A stretch of 64,000 nucleotides of DNA from Staphylococcus shinii (GTDB lineage: Bacteria; Bacillota; Bacilli; Staphylococcales; Staphylococcaceae). The position numbers and the translations under genes are program-made. The notes under the pieces are model-generated. The model did not search any database, had not been told where the DNA came from, and was given only the letters and a program-made list of their open reading frames with translations. The stretch covers positions 744,001 to 808,000 of the forward strand of contig NZ_JAGEVL010000001.1 in assembly GCF_017583065.1 (NCBI RefSeq). Direction: 5' to 3'. Shown in pieces: positions 9,300-19,099 of this stretch (within the stretch, counting starts at the first letter, position 1; the number at the start of each line of letters is the position of its first letter).

Positions 9300-11702
9300 C
9301 TATCTAATTGTAGCACCTTCTGCTTGTAAAGCAGTCAATATTGCTTCATGTACCGCATTCACTTTATCATCCGTAAGTGTATCTTCAGTATCTAAATATG
9401 ATAAACGAATTGCTATTGATTTTTCATCTTCAGCGACATGTTCCCCCTCATAAACATCAAATACTTCAGCTTCTTGTAATATATCGCCACCGTTTTGCTG
9501 AATTGTATTTACTAATTTTGCTGAAGGCATATCGCGGTTAATAACTAATGCAATATCTCTTGATACGCCTGGGAATCTAGGTATTGGTTGATAATTAATA
9601 TAACCTACAGATACTGCCATTAATTCATCATAATTCAACTCGAATACGTAAGTACGTTTTAAATCATTGTCTTTTTCAATTTGTGGATGTAATTCTCCTA
9701 CAAATCCAATAATTTTTCCATTTAATTTCACGTAAGCCGTTCTACCTGGGTGTAAACCGTTAATTTCGCCAGCTTCATATTCAAATTGTATATCTAACTT
9801 CTCAGCCACTCGATCCACAATACCTTTAGCTATGAAGAAGTCTATTTCTTCCTTCTTACCTTGCCAAGCGTTCACTGTATAATCACCTGTTAAGATACCA
9901 CTTAAATATTCAACCTCATCTGGTAATTCACCTTCACCGTTACCAAAAAAGACACGACCAAGTTCATATAAGCGCACTTGGGTATTTTTACGTGCTACAT
10001 TATATGCAACAGCATCAATTAAATGTGGAATCAAACTTTGACGCAACGTAGAATGTGCTTCACTCATTGGCATTAACAACGCAACTGTATCACGGTTTTG
10101 CAATGCAAAGTGGTTAGCTCGTTCTTTATCGACAAGTGAATAATTAATAGCTTGGTTTAAGCCTGCACCTTCTAAAGACGCTTTTACAATACGAGACTTA
10201 GACTGTCTATCTGTTAAAGAACCATGAGTAACATGTTCAAATACTGGTAGTGTTGAAGGAATTTCATCATAACCATATATACGTGCGATTTCTTCAATTA
10301 AATCTTCTTTAATTGTGATGTCTTTACGACGTGAAGGCACCATAACAGTTAGTACATCATCAGTGTTCGTTGTTTCAAAACCAAGTTGCACGAAGATAGC
10401 TTCAATGTCTTTTGCAGCTAGTTCAAAACCAATTGTTTGATTAACTTTTGAAACCGAAATATCAATAGGTGTTACAAACTCACCCAAATCACCTTCAGCG
10501 ACACGTCCTTGTGTAACAGTACCACCTGCGTATGTTTGCAGTAAATAACAAGCACGATCAACCGCTTCGTCTACAAATTCTGTAGCAATTCCTTTTTCAA
10601 AACGGCTAGAAGCTTCACTTCTTAAATTCAATCGTCTTGATGTATGGCGAATTGATACTGGATCAAATATAGCACCTTCAATAACAACATTTGTTGTCGC
10701 TTCAGTTACCTCTGAGAAGTCTCCGCCCATCACACCAGCAATAGCAATTGGTGAATTACCGTTAGTGATCACGATATCAGATGTTACTAATTTACGTTCT
10801 TGATCATCTAATGTTGTTATAATTTCACCTTCTTTTGCTTGGCGAACATCGATTTGTTTAGAACCAATTTGGTCTTTATCAAACATGTGTAACGGCTGGC
10901 CATATTCAATTAAAACATAGTTTGATATATCAACTACATTATTAATCGGACGGATGCCTGCTTTAATCAAACGCATTTGCATCCACTCTGGTGAAGGTTC
11001 GATAGTTACATTTTTTACGACACGCGCACTATAATAAGGTACTTTATCTTCATTTTGAATAGTTACACTGATTTCATCAGCAGTTTGTTCATTATTTTCA
11101 TTACTTTGGGTTTCTGGTTTTACCATTGGCACATTATATAACGCTGCCGTCTCATAGGCTGTACCAATCATACTCAATGCATCAGCTCTATTTGGTGTAA
11201 GATCAAATTCCATAACTTGATCATCTAAATATAACGCAGTCAACGCATCAGTACCAGGCGTCACTTCTGATGAAAATACATAGATACCGTCCTCGAATTG
11301 TTTAGGCACTAAGTTTGTTGGTACACCAATTTCCTGAAGTGAACAAATCATGCCTTCTGAACGTTCTCCACGTAACTTTGCACGTTTAATTTTCACTCCA
11401 CCTGGTAATCTACCTCCAACCGTTGCAACAATAACTGTTTGACCGGCATCTATATTAGGTGCGCCACAAACGATTTGGACTGGTTCTTCTTCACCAATAT
11501 CAACTTGGCAAACATTGAGTTTATCGGCATCAGGGTGTGTCGCTTTTGATTGTACATAGCCTACAACTAGATTTTTAATGTCTTTTGTATAATCAATAAT
11601 ATCGTCTACTTCAATACCAGTTCGTGTGATACGTTCAGCAAGCACGTTAACAGGTTGATCAACCTCAACATATGATTCTAACCATTCTTTTGAAATAAAC
11701 AT
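9300..11702 (-). CDS. pheT: Phenylalanyl-tRNA synthetase beta subunit
   Basis: PheT is the non-catalytic partner of PheS in the heterotetramer that charges tRNA-Phe; it also edits Tyr-tRNA-Phe. The 800-aa length is standard. Domains in order are the tRNA-binding EMAP-like domain (about 40-150), the B3/B4 editing domain (210-400), B5 (405-480), the catalytic-like core (500-690) and the C-terminal FDX-ACB anticodon-binding domain (PIPRFPGVSRDIALVI). Its ATG overlaps the pheS stop (TAATG), so the subunits are translationally coupled. Confidence 0.97.
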   Translation of the reverse strand: MFISKEWLESYVEVDQPVNVLAERITRTGIEVDDIIDYTKDIKNLVVGYVQSKATHPDADKLNVCQVDIGEEEPVQIVCGAPNIDAGQTVIVATVGGRLPGGVKIKRAKLRGERSEGMICSLQEIGVPTNLVPKQFEDGIYVFSSEVTPGTDALTALYLDDQVMEFDLTPNRADALSMIGTAYETAALYNVPMVKPETQSNENNEQTADEISVTIQNEDKVPYYSARVVKNVTIEPSPEWMQMRLIKAGIRPINNVVDISNYVLIEYGQPLHMFDKDQIGSKQIDVRQAKEGEIITTLDDQERKLVTSDIVITNGNSPIAIAGVMGGDFSEVTEATTNVVIEGAIFDPVSIRHTSRRLNLRSEASSRFEKGIATEFVDEAVDRACYLLQTYAGGTVTQGRVAEGDLGEFVTPIDISVSKVNQTIGFELAAKDIEAIFVQLGFETTNTDDVLTVMVPSRRKDITIKEDLIEEIARIYGYDEIPSTLPVFEHVTHGSLTDRQSKSRIVKASLEGAGLNQAINYSLVDKERANHFALQNRDTVALLMPMSEAHSTLRQSLIPHLIDAVAYNVARKNTQVRLYELGRVFFGNGEGELPDEVEYLSGILTGDYTVNAWQGKKEEIDFFIAKGIVDRVAEKLDIQFEYEAGEINGLHPGRTAYVKLNGKIIGFVGELHPQIEKDNDLKRTYVFELNYDELMAVSVGYINYQPIPRFPGVSRDIALVINRDMPSAKLVNTIQQNGGDILQEAEVFDVYEGEHVAEDEKSIAIRLSYLDTEDTLTDDKVNAVHEAILTALQAEGATIR

Positions 11703-12760
11703 TATTTTTCACCTCTATCTTCTACTGCTTTAAATTGATTTAAGAAACGTACATCATTGGTATAGAAATGTCTTATATCTTCAATACCATATTTCAACAT
11801 TGCAATACGGTCTGGACCCATTCCAAATGCAAAACCAGAATATTTAGTTGAATCAAATCCTGCCATTTCAAGTACGTTAGGATGTACCATTCCAGCACCT
11901 AAAATTTCAATCCACCCTGTTTGTTTACATACATTACAACCTTCTCCTTTACACTTGAAGCAAGATACATCTACTTCTACTGAAGGTTCTGTAAATGGGA
12001 AATAGCTTGGACGTAAGCGAATCTCTCTATCTTCACCGAATAATTGTTTTGCCAATAATTCTAATGTCCCTTTTAAATCACTCATTTTAATATTTTCATC
12101 TACAACTAATCCTTCAATTTGTGTAAATTGATGACTATGTGTAGCATCATCTGAGTCACGGCGATAAACTTTTCCTGGACATAAAATTTTAACAGGCCCT
12201 TGTCCATTACGTTTTTCCATAGTCCTTGCTTGAACTGGAGATGTGTGTGTACGCATTAATATTTCATCAGTTATGTAAAAACTGTCTTGCATATCCCTAG
12301 CTGGATGAGATTTTGGTAAATTTAATGCTTCAAAATTATAATAATCTTGCTCTACTTCAAAGCCATCTACAATTTCATAACCAAGACCTAAGAATAAATC
12401 TTCAATTTCTTCGATTGTGCGTGTTAATGGATGTTTTGCACCATTAGCAATTTTACGGCTAGGTAATGTCACATCGATTTGTTCTTCTTTAAGTTGTTGT
12501 TCTAATTGTTCGTTTGCTAACAATTCACGGCGTGAGTCAATTTCGCCTTCAATTGTCTGTCTCACTTCATTTACTTGTTGACCGTAGGCAGGCTTTTCTT
12601 CATTCGGTAGATCTTTCATATGCTTCATTAATCCAGTAACTGAACCTTTTTTTCCTAAATACTTAACCTTTACATCTTGTAATTCTTTTTCATTTTGAGC
12701 TTCATTGATATCCACTAATGCTTGTTGTTTTATTTCTGACATAGCTTCTGTTTGTGTCAT
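11702..12760 (-). CDS. pheS: Phenylalanyl-tRNA synthetase alpha subunit
   Basis: PheS is the catalytic subunit that activates phenylalanine and charges tRNA-Phe. At 352 aa it has the N-terminal coiled coil (about 1-85) that grips tRNA, then the class II core with motif 2 ([19 protein letters not shown]), the Phe-pocket region ([16 protein letters not shown]), a four-cysteine zinc-like loop ([13 protein letters not shown]) and motif 3 ([14 protein letters not shown]). AGGAGG precedes the ATG. Expression is governed by the T-box leader directly upstream. Confidence 0.97.
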   Translation of the reverse strand: MTQTEAMSEIKQQALVDINEAQNEKELQDVKVKYLGKKGSVTGLMKHMKDLPNEEKPAYGQQVNEVRQTIEGEIDSRRELLANEQLEQQLKEEQIDVTLPSRKIANGAKHPLTRTIEEIEDLFLGLGYEIVDGFEVEQDYYNFEALNLPKSHPARDMQDSFYITDEILMRTHTSPVQARTMEKRNGQGPVKILCPGKVYRRDSDDATHSHQFTQIEGLVVDENIKMSDLKGTLELLAKQLFGEDREIRLRPSYFPFTEPSVEVDVSCFKCKGEGCNVCKQTGWIEILGAGMVHPNVLEMAGFDSTKYSGFAFGMGPDRIAMLKYGIEDIRHFYTNDVRFLNQFKAVEDRGEK

Positions 12761-13066
12761 ACTTAGCCCTCCTATTTTTTAAATATGATCGAGTTATTTA
12801 AATTAAAAAACCACACAAAAAAGACTTTCATCCCTTGAAACTGGGACGAAAGCCTTCCGTGGTACCACCCAAATTTATGCATAAGCATACACTTGTTGTC
12901 ATTGATAACGGAAATGATATCCGACTTAAATTTCTTTAAGTAACCAAAAAGGTGAAAAAAACTAAATACAGTGGATTATCTTTCAGTCTTGAATAATCTC
13001 CCTTAAGCATCTGTATATTATAGTTTACGTCTTTTTATCGGTAATTATTTAAATTTCATTCTCTTT
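12761..13066 (-). promoter_or_regulatory. T-box leader riboswitch of pheST (tRNA-Phe)
   Basis: The minus strand contains the T-box sequence GGGTGGTACCACGG at 12857-12870. It is followed by a terminator hairpin (arms ggctttcgtccc/gggatgaaagtc, about 12815-12854) ending in CTTTTTTG. T-box leaders pair with uncharged tRNA and switch from terminator to antiterminator, so pheST rises when Phe-tRNA is uncharged. The roughly 190 nt upstream would hold stem I and the specifier; the Phe codon was not pinned down by eye. Confidence 0.93.
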
Positions 13067-13096
13067 ATTATATACGATTATTCACAAAAGGGTCAA
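13067..13096 (-). promoter_or_regulatory. pheST promoter
   Basis: On the minus strand TTGACC (13091-13096) and TATAAT (13067-13072) are separated by 18 nt. The -35 box overlaps the stop codon of the upstream SpoU gene, so the promoter is partly embedded in coding sequence. Confidence 0.8.
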
Positions 13097-13833
13097 CCTT
13101 TCAAGTGATACATTACAATACTTCCTGCAATGGCAACGTTTAAGCTTTCAGCTTTACCATAAATCGGAATTATTAAATTTTGTGTGGTTTGTTCTAATAA
13201 TTTTGGATTTACGCCATCGCCTTCATTGCCTAATAATAATGCAAATGCATCTTGACTTGAAACTTGATGGTAATCTACTGCATTCTCTAATGCTGTACCG
13301 TATACTTCGCCTTCAAAATTTTCAATAAACTCACTTAAATCTTTTGTGACAATAGGTAAATGAAATACACTTCCTTGGCTTGCACGTAATACTTTATCCT
13401 GATAAGGATCTGCAGTGCCTTTTTCAAGCACTATTAAATCTAACCCTGCCGCATCTGCAGTACGAATTAAAGTACCTAAATTACCTGGATCTTGTATACA
13501 ATCAATAAGTAACACTTGTTTAGCAGAAGTAATTTCATATTCAGGTTTTTCAATAACAGCGAAAAAACCTTGTGGTGTCACTGTACCTGATAATACTTCT
13601 GCAACTTTCAGGTTAATTTCAAATACTTCTTGTGCATAATCTTTTAATTTATCATCCAATCTATCTGCATCGACAACGTATAATTGTTGGATTATCAAAT
13701 TACTTTTATAAGCTTCTTCGATTAAGTGGTAACCTTCAATAAGTGCTAATCCAGTTTTATCTCTTTCGCGTTTCTTTTTTAATTTATTCGCGCTTTTAAC
13801 TTTACTATTTTGTGCTGAAGTAATCATTTCCAT
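13093..13833 (-). CDS. TrmH/SpoU family RNA 2'-O-methyltransferase
   Basis: This is a SPOUT-class SAM-dependent methyltransferase of the TrmH/RlmB type, which methylates ribose 2'-OH in rRNA or tRNA; the target here is not known. The 246-aa protein has an N-terminal substrate-binding domain (KTGLALIEGYHLIEEAY) and the C-terminal knotted domain with motifs IQDPGNLGTLIRTADAAG, LLGNEGDGV and IPIYGKAESLNVAIAGSIV. It sits just before the pheST T-box, as in S. aureus. Its last codons overlap the pheST promoter. Confidence 0.93.
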   Translation of the reverse strand: MEMITSAQNSKVKSANKLKKKRERDKTGLALIEGYHLIEEAYKSNLIIQQLYVVDADRLDDKLKDYAQEVFEINLKVAEVLSGTVTPQGFFAVIEKPEYEITSAKQVLLIDCIQDPGNLGTLIRTADAAGLDLIVLEKGTADPYQDKVLRASQGSVFHLPIVTKDLSEFIENFEGEVYGTALENAVDYHQVSSQDAFALLLGNEGDGVNPKLLEQTTQNLIIPIYGKAESLNVAIAGSIVMYHLKG

Positions 13834-13860
13834 AGCATAGCCTCTTTATCATTTTATTTT

Positions 13861-14820
13861 TCAACCTCTGAATAAATGTGTAATATTTGTATGAATATTT
13901 TTTGCGATTTTAGAAAACGGTTGTTCTTTTTCTACTAATACACTATCACCATTATAAGTTATTTCGTCTCCTTTAACAGGGGAAATATCATTAAGGAATT
14001 GAATTTTCAATGTTTGTGTTACTTGCAAGTTTTTATCATTCATTACTTGAAAATGAATATGTGGTTCAGATGAATTACCCGAATTACCAACATTAGCTAT
14101 ATGTTGACCACGTAATAATTCATCACCTTTTTCAATTTTAAATGAATGTGGTTTAATGTGTGCAATCAGACTATATTCTTTGGGCCCATGTTTTATAACT
14201 ATATAATTTCCTTCGGGATGAACTGTATTCATCTCACCTGGTATACTATCTGGGATTCCGTCGACTATTTCTTCAACAACACCATTTGCTGGAGCAACAA
14301 TCGGCGAATCATAAATATGATAATTCTCACATTGGTTTAAATCACCTTTATATGTACATCCATCTTCAATTTTTATAAGATCCATTGCTAATCTCTGATT
14401 TTTATATTGATAATGATAATTGATTAACTCATTGTCGCCGCCCCAATAGACAAGACATTTGGATTTAATTGGTATCGTGTAATGTTGTTTTGATTGTTTT
14501 ATACCACGTATATGTTTAATCGGTAACAACGTCATTCCGATAATTTCCTGATATTTGTTTAAAAAAACACTTACACCCGTGCTCAGGTTATCATCAAACC
14601 AAATAAATTCTTGATGTCGATTTATATGTAAGTGTCTATATAAATGATTTTGACCTCTAATGGCATTATAATTACTTAATATTTTTTCCAAATCATTTAT
14701 AGACGTAACATCTTGAAAATAATCACTAAAATGATTGTATAGCCATTGAACATCATTGTTTTCTATCTTATTTATAATAATTTGCGCATTTATTGTTTCC
14801 ATCATTTTTACACAACCCAT
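13861..14820 (-). CDS. M23 family metallopeptidase-like protein
   Basis: The C-terminal half (about residues 130-275) has the LytM/M23 fold: SPIVAPANGVVEEI, NYIVIKHG, LIAHIKP, then GNSGNSSEPHIHFQV with the paired zinc-site histidines. Where LytM has the HxxxD ligand pair this protein reads RLAMD, so the Asp is kept but the His is Arg. The first ~130 residues match no domain I recognise. There is no signal peptide or membrane helix, so it is unlikely to be a standard secreted hydrolase. The start is uncertain: the Met at position 1 has no Shine-Dalgarno and MMETIN is an alternative. It occupies the site of isd/srtB in S. aureus. Confidence 0.75.
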   Translation of the reverse strand: MGCVKMMETINAQIIINKIENNDVQWLYNHFSDYFQDVTSINDLEKILSNYNAIRGQNHLYRHLHINRHQEFIWFDDNLSTGVSVFLNKYQEIIGMTLLPIKHIRGIKQSKQHYTIPIKSKCLVYWGGDNELINYHYQYKNQRLAMDLIKIEDGCTYKGDLNQCENYHIYDSPIVAPANGVVEEIVDGIPDSIPGEMNTVHPEGNYIVIKHGPKEYSLIAHIKPHSFKIEKGDELLRGQHIANVGNSGNSSEPHIHFQVMNDKNLQVTQTLKIQFLNDISPVKGDEITYNGDSVLVEKEQPFSKIAKNIHTNITHLFRG

Positions 14821-14850
14821 CAGTTGATAATAAAAAAATTTCTATCTTTA

Positions 14851-14900
14851 AAATAAAAAATCGTTCAAAAATTATCAAGTGAATAATTAATGAACGATTT
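14851..14900 (-). terminator. rpmF terminator
   Basis: On the minus strand the arms aaatcgttca/tgaacgattt enclose an AT-rich loop and are followed by TTTTTATTTT. It separates yceD-rpmF from the M23-like gene downstream. Confidence 0.8.
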
Positions 14901-14935
14901 GATTAGGTTAAAACATAACCTTTAAATTATTGAAA

Positions 14936-15109
14936 TTATTTTGATACAACTTCTTCGCCATTGTATGAACCACAGTTCTTACATACACGGTGAGATAATT
15001 TGTATTCTCCACAATTTGGGCATTCTGTCATACCAGGTACTGAAATTTTTAAATGCGTACGACGTTTATTTTTTCTTGTTTTAGACGTTCTTCTTTTTGG
15101 TACTGCCAT
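14936..15109 (-). CDS. rpmF: 50S ribosomal protein L32
   Basis: L32 is a small structural protein of the large ribosomal subunit. The 57-aa protein starts [17 protein letters not shown] and carries a C-terminal zinc ribbon with CPNC and CKNC, the zinc-binding form of L32. The start is set at the ATG at 15109, preceded by GGAGGATTATC; the frame extends 7 codons upstream without support. It forms the conserved pair with the DUF177 gene. Confidence 0.97.
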   Translation of the reverse strand: MAVPKRRTSKTRKNKRRTHLKISVPGMTECPNCGEYKLSHRVCKNCGSYNGEEVVSK

Positions 15110-15189
15110 GATAATCCTCCTTATATTCAAACACTAAATAGATATTTTTAGATTCAATAATCCATTATACTATAGATTACTTAAATCTG

Positions 15190-15738
15190 CTATTGCTCTT
15201 CGTCATATAATTGTTGTAGTTTTTGAAGCCTAGGATCGATTTGCTCTGATTCGGAAGATTCCTTCTCTTGTGCAAGTTCAATCGCTTGTTCTTCGTCAAT
15301 AACTTCCCAACCATTACCTTCTCGTAACATCTGATCGCTTTCATTTGAAAAAGCACGCATTGGCTTTTCAATAATAACTAATTCTTCAGCAATATCCTTT
15401 AGATTTATCATACCGTTTGTTGCATCATGGTAATGTTCATCATCTTCTTCATCGTTGCCATATTGCTCATATCCTTCTAAATCAAAAATCTCTTGAGAGT
15501 TAATATCTAAAGGAACTTCAACTGGAACCAATGTACGTGCACACGCCATTGTGTATGTTCCTGTTATATGCATATCTGCAATGACTTCATTTGATCTGAC
15601 GGTTAATTTACCCTCAACATCAATATCAGATAGATCTATTAAATCTAATGATTTTACTAAATGATCAAAATTAACCGTTTGATGGAACTCAAATGGTTTA
15701 TCTTGGAATTTTCTTAATTGTGTTATTGACCATTTCAT
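15190..15738 (-). CDS. YceD/DUF177 family protein
   Basis: Members are found next to rpmF across bacteria and chloroplasts and are linked to 23S rRNA accumulation. The 182-aa protein shows the family signature around CARTLVPVEVPLDI, NLKDIAEELVIIEKPM and the acidic C-terminus with DPRLQKLQQL. In B. subtilis this is ylbN. It lies 80 nt before rpmF, in the same transcript. Confidence 0.9.
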   Translation of the reverse strand: MKWSITQLRKFQDKPFEFHQTVNFDHLVKSLDLIDLSDIDVEGKLTVRSNEVIADMHITGTYTMACARTLVPVEVPLDINSQEIFDLEGYEQYGNDEEDDEHYHDATNGMINLKDIAEELVIIEKPMRAFSNESDQMLREGNGWEVIDEEQAIELAQEKESSESEQIDPRLQKLQQLYDEEQ

Positions 15739-15864
15739 ATGGCTTCACCTCTATCAAGCACAAAATTTATTTTAACTTTATAGACATAAGTTGTCAAGAT
15801 TTTTTCTTAACACAATTATATCTGTTACAATAACTATAATGAATTCTGAAAGGAAGAATTGCAA

Positions 15865-16998
15865 ATGAAAAGTGTTGCACTAATCACTGAATATAATCCT
15901 TTCCACAATGGTCACTTATATCATGCTCAACAATCAAAGTCAACAACCGGCTCTGAAGTTACTGTTGCAATAATGAGTGGAAGCTTTGTGATGAGAGGAC
16001 AACCAGCAATTTATAATAAATTTAAACGCACGCGTATGGCACTAAGTGTGGTCGACTTGGTAATTGAACTTCCTATCTTTGCATCGTTATCAGCAGGACA
16101 ATATTTTGCTGAATTAGCCGTAAAAGTTGCTGATTATTTAAATATTGATCATTTATCTTTTGGTAGTGAGTCTGGAAACATTGATGCTTTTCTGACACTA
16201 GCAGAAGATATCTCAAATACAGAACAATCATTACAATTTGCCGAAAAAACAAAAGAAGGCAAAAGTTATCCTAGAATCCTAAGTGAACTAATAACTAATA
16301 ATGAGTTACTATCTTCACCAAACAATACACTAGGTATTTCTTATATCAGAGCAATTCAAAAATGGGCGCCAACAATACAACCATGGACCATATCACGTTT
16401 ACAAAGTGCACATCATGAAGAAGAGATAGCAAACTTAAGTTTTGCTAGTGGCACGTCAATTCGCAAATCACTTCAAAATGCTAATACCCAATGGAAACAA
16501 GTAGTCCCTGAATCTGTGCACCCCTACTATACTATTCCAAATGTTTCAGTTTCTGACACATTTCACTATTTAAAATATGCAATATTAAGCCAAGATACAG
16601 ATTCCTTAAACCAAATTTACACCATGAGTGAAGGTTTCGAAAATCGTATTATTCAATTTATTGACCAAGCAAAAGATTTCGAACATTTTATGGCACTATT
16701 AAAAACGAAACGATTTACCTATACACATATTCAAAGATTATTAATGAATATTTTATTGAATTTTAAACAGCAACAAAAACCTGAAGCAATACATGCCGTT
16801 AGGGTATTAGGTATGACTCAAAAAGGCCAGCAATATTTAAAGCAGTTGAAGCAACTTTTTCCTGAACGCAATTTCATTACTCAGCTCAATAAGCAAAATG
16901 CACATTTTTTCAAACATGAAATACATGGAACAAAAATTTATAACCTTATTTCAGGTGAAGCTGCCAATGACTTCAATACACCTGTTATACGTGTTTAA
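15865..16998 (+). CDS. tmcAL: tRNA(Met) cytidine acetate ligase
   Basis: TmcAL (formerly YlbM) forms N4-acetylcytidine at the wobble base of elongator tRNA-Met using acetate and ATP. The 377-aa protein has the nucleotidyltransferase motif TEYNPFHNGH near the N-terminus, GSFVMRGQPAIYNKF, and the second motif FASGTSIRKSL of the HIGH/KMSKS-like superfamily. A TTG at 15859 is in frame, but AGGAAG spaced 8 nt favours the ATG at 15865. It is divergent from the DUF177 gene and ends in a bidirectional terminator shared with coaD. Confidence 0.94.
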   Translation: MKSVALITEYNPFHNGHLYHAQQSKSTTGSEVTVAIMSGSFVMRGQPAIYNKFKRTRMALSVVDLVIELPIFASLSAGQYFAELAVKVADYLNIDHLSFGSESGNIDAFLTLAEDISNTEQSLQFAEKTKEGKSYPRILSELITNNELLSSPNNTLGISYIRAIQKWAPTIQPWTISRLQSAHHEEEIANLSFASGTSIRKSLQNANTQWKQVVPESVHPYYTIPNVSVSDTFHYLKYAILSQDTDSLNQIYTMSEGFENRIIQFIDQAKDFEHFMALLKTKRFTYTHIQRLLMNILLNFKQQQKPEAIHAVRVLGMTQKGQQYLKQLKQLFPERNFITQLNKQNAHFFKHEIHGTKIYNLISGEAANDFNTPVIRV

Positions 16999-17059
16999 AG
17001 CGGATCTATACAATACAAATTCGTAATCGATGTTATCTTAACTATTTGTTTATTTATTC

Positions 17060-17116
17060 AAAAAGAGTGGTTCAATAATCAAAATAACCAATTAGATTAT
17101 TGAACCACTCTTTTTG
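17060..17116. terminator. Bidirectional terminator between tmcAL and coaD
   Basis: Long arms (aaaaagagtggttcaataat and its complement) flank a short loop, with an A-run on one side and a T-run on the other. It serves the convergent ends of tmcAL and coaD. Confidence 0.9.
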
Positions 17117-18146
<1,030 letters not shown>

Positions 18147-18217
18147 ACAATACACACTTCCATTCTTAAAATAAATTTTATATAATGCTTAATGCACAGG
18201 TAAGGAGGAACAATTTA

Positions 18218-18607
18218 ATGAAACAATCTTTTATAAAATTAGGTGAAGGCCTAACAGATTTGTTTGAGTTTAATACATTAATCGAATACAACTTCGAAAG
18301 AATCGATCACCTTATTTATTTCCATTCACCTAAATCTAAAACTCAACGTTCATCTGTCGCACTAGTCATGAAACCAACCAGCGGACAGCATTTCCAAGCA
18401 ATGTATATAATGCTTAATGCCCTTAATTATCCATATCCAAGCTCAAATAAAAAATTCGAAATGATCAACAATCAAGCAGCTAAATATAATGTAGTCGTAA
18501 AAGCGATTGAAGTTCAACCACTCGAATTGTTCCACGAAACTGAACTGTATTTCAATTATTTAACAAGCGTCTTGAGATTACAAAGATGGATACCACCTTT
18601 ACAGTAA
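18218..18607 (+). CDS. DUF7147-type conserved protein
   Basis: This 129-aa protein is conserved beside rsmD/ylbG in staphylococci and resembles Bacillus proteins once labelled methylthioribose kinase. It has no kinase motifs, so that name is unsupported. Recognisable stretches are IKLGEGLTDLFEF, SVALVMKPTSGQHF and the C-terminal ETELYFNYLTSVLRLQRW-PPLQ end. It is probably cytosolic. TAAGGAGG precedes the ATG at 18218. The function is unknown. Confidence 0.75.
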   Translation: MKQSFIKLGEGLTDLFEFNTLIEYNFERIDHLIYFHSPKSKTQRSSVALVMKPTSGQHFQAMYIMLNALNYPYPSSNKKFEMINNQAAKYNVVVKAIEVQPLELFHETELYFNYLTSVLRLQRWIPPLQ

Positions 18608-18717
18608 AGAAAAAAATAAGCCACACTAGACATACGTTGTACTATTGTGGCTTCCATATTTTCATCAGTTGATGCATTTAACTTTTGTAGCTTTATGTTT
18701 TATATCTGACGTAATGC

Positions 18718-18969
18718 TTACATTATCTCATGTTGCTCTTTTTCATAAGTTTTCTTCAAATACTTATAAGGTGAACCTTCTACATGTTTAACATATTTAA
18801 GTTTCATCAATTTGTTTACAACATCATCCGCTTCCGCCTCATTAATATACATGACTACGAAACGATCTTGTCTATTTGTACTTACAATATGCCCAAATTT
18901 TCTTATTTGTCTTTCATGTTTCATATGCTTCAAATATATAATCAAGCTTATTCTAGGTATAATATTCAT
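18718..18969 (-). CDS. ylbG: YlbG family protein (DUF2129)
   Basis: This is an 83-aa cytosolic protein of unknown function, found between ylbF and rsmD in Bacillus and Staphylococcus. It shows the family pattern [19 protein letters not shown] and [17 protein letters not shown]. The start is the ATG at 18969, with GGAG about 10 nt upstream; the open frame extends nine codons further without a ribosome site. In B. subtilis ylbF and ylbG are adjacent, whereas here a GDPD gene on the other strand lies between them. Confidence 0.85.
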   Translation of the reverse strand: MNIIPRISLIIYLKHMKHERQIRKFGHIVSTNRQDRFVVMYINEAEADDVVNKLMKLKYVKHVEGSPYKYLKKTYEKEQHEIM

Positions 18970-19099
18970 ATTCTTATCACTCCAATTATTAGCCATTATA
19001 TAATATCATGTCTTTTTCAATTTATAAATAACAATTATTTTGAACTCTCCTGTACTTTTGCTATATTACTTTATATACACAACTTGAGGAGGAATGTTC

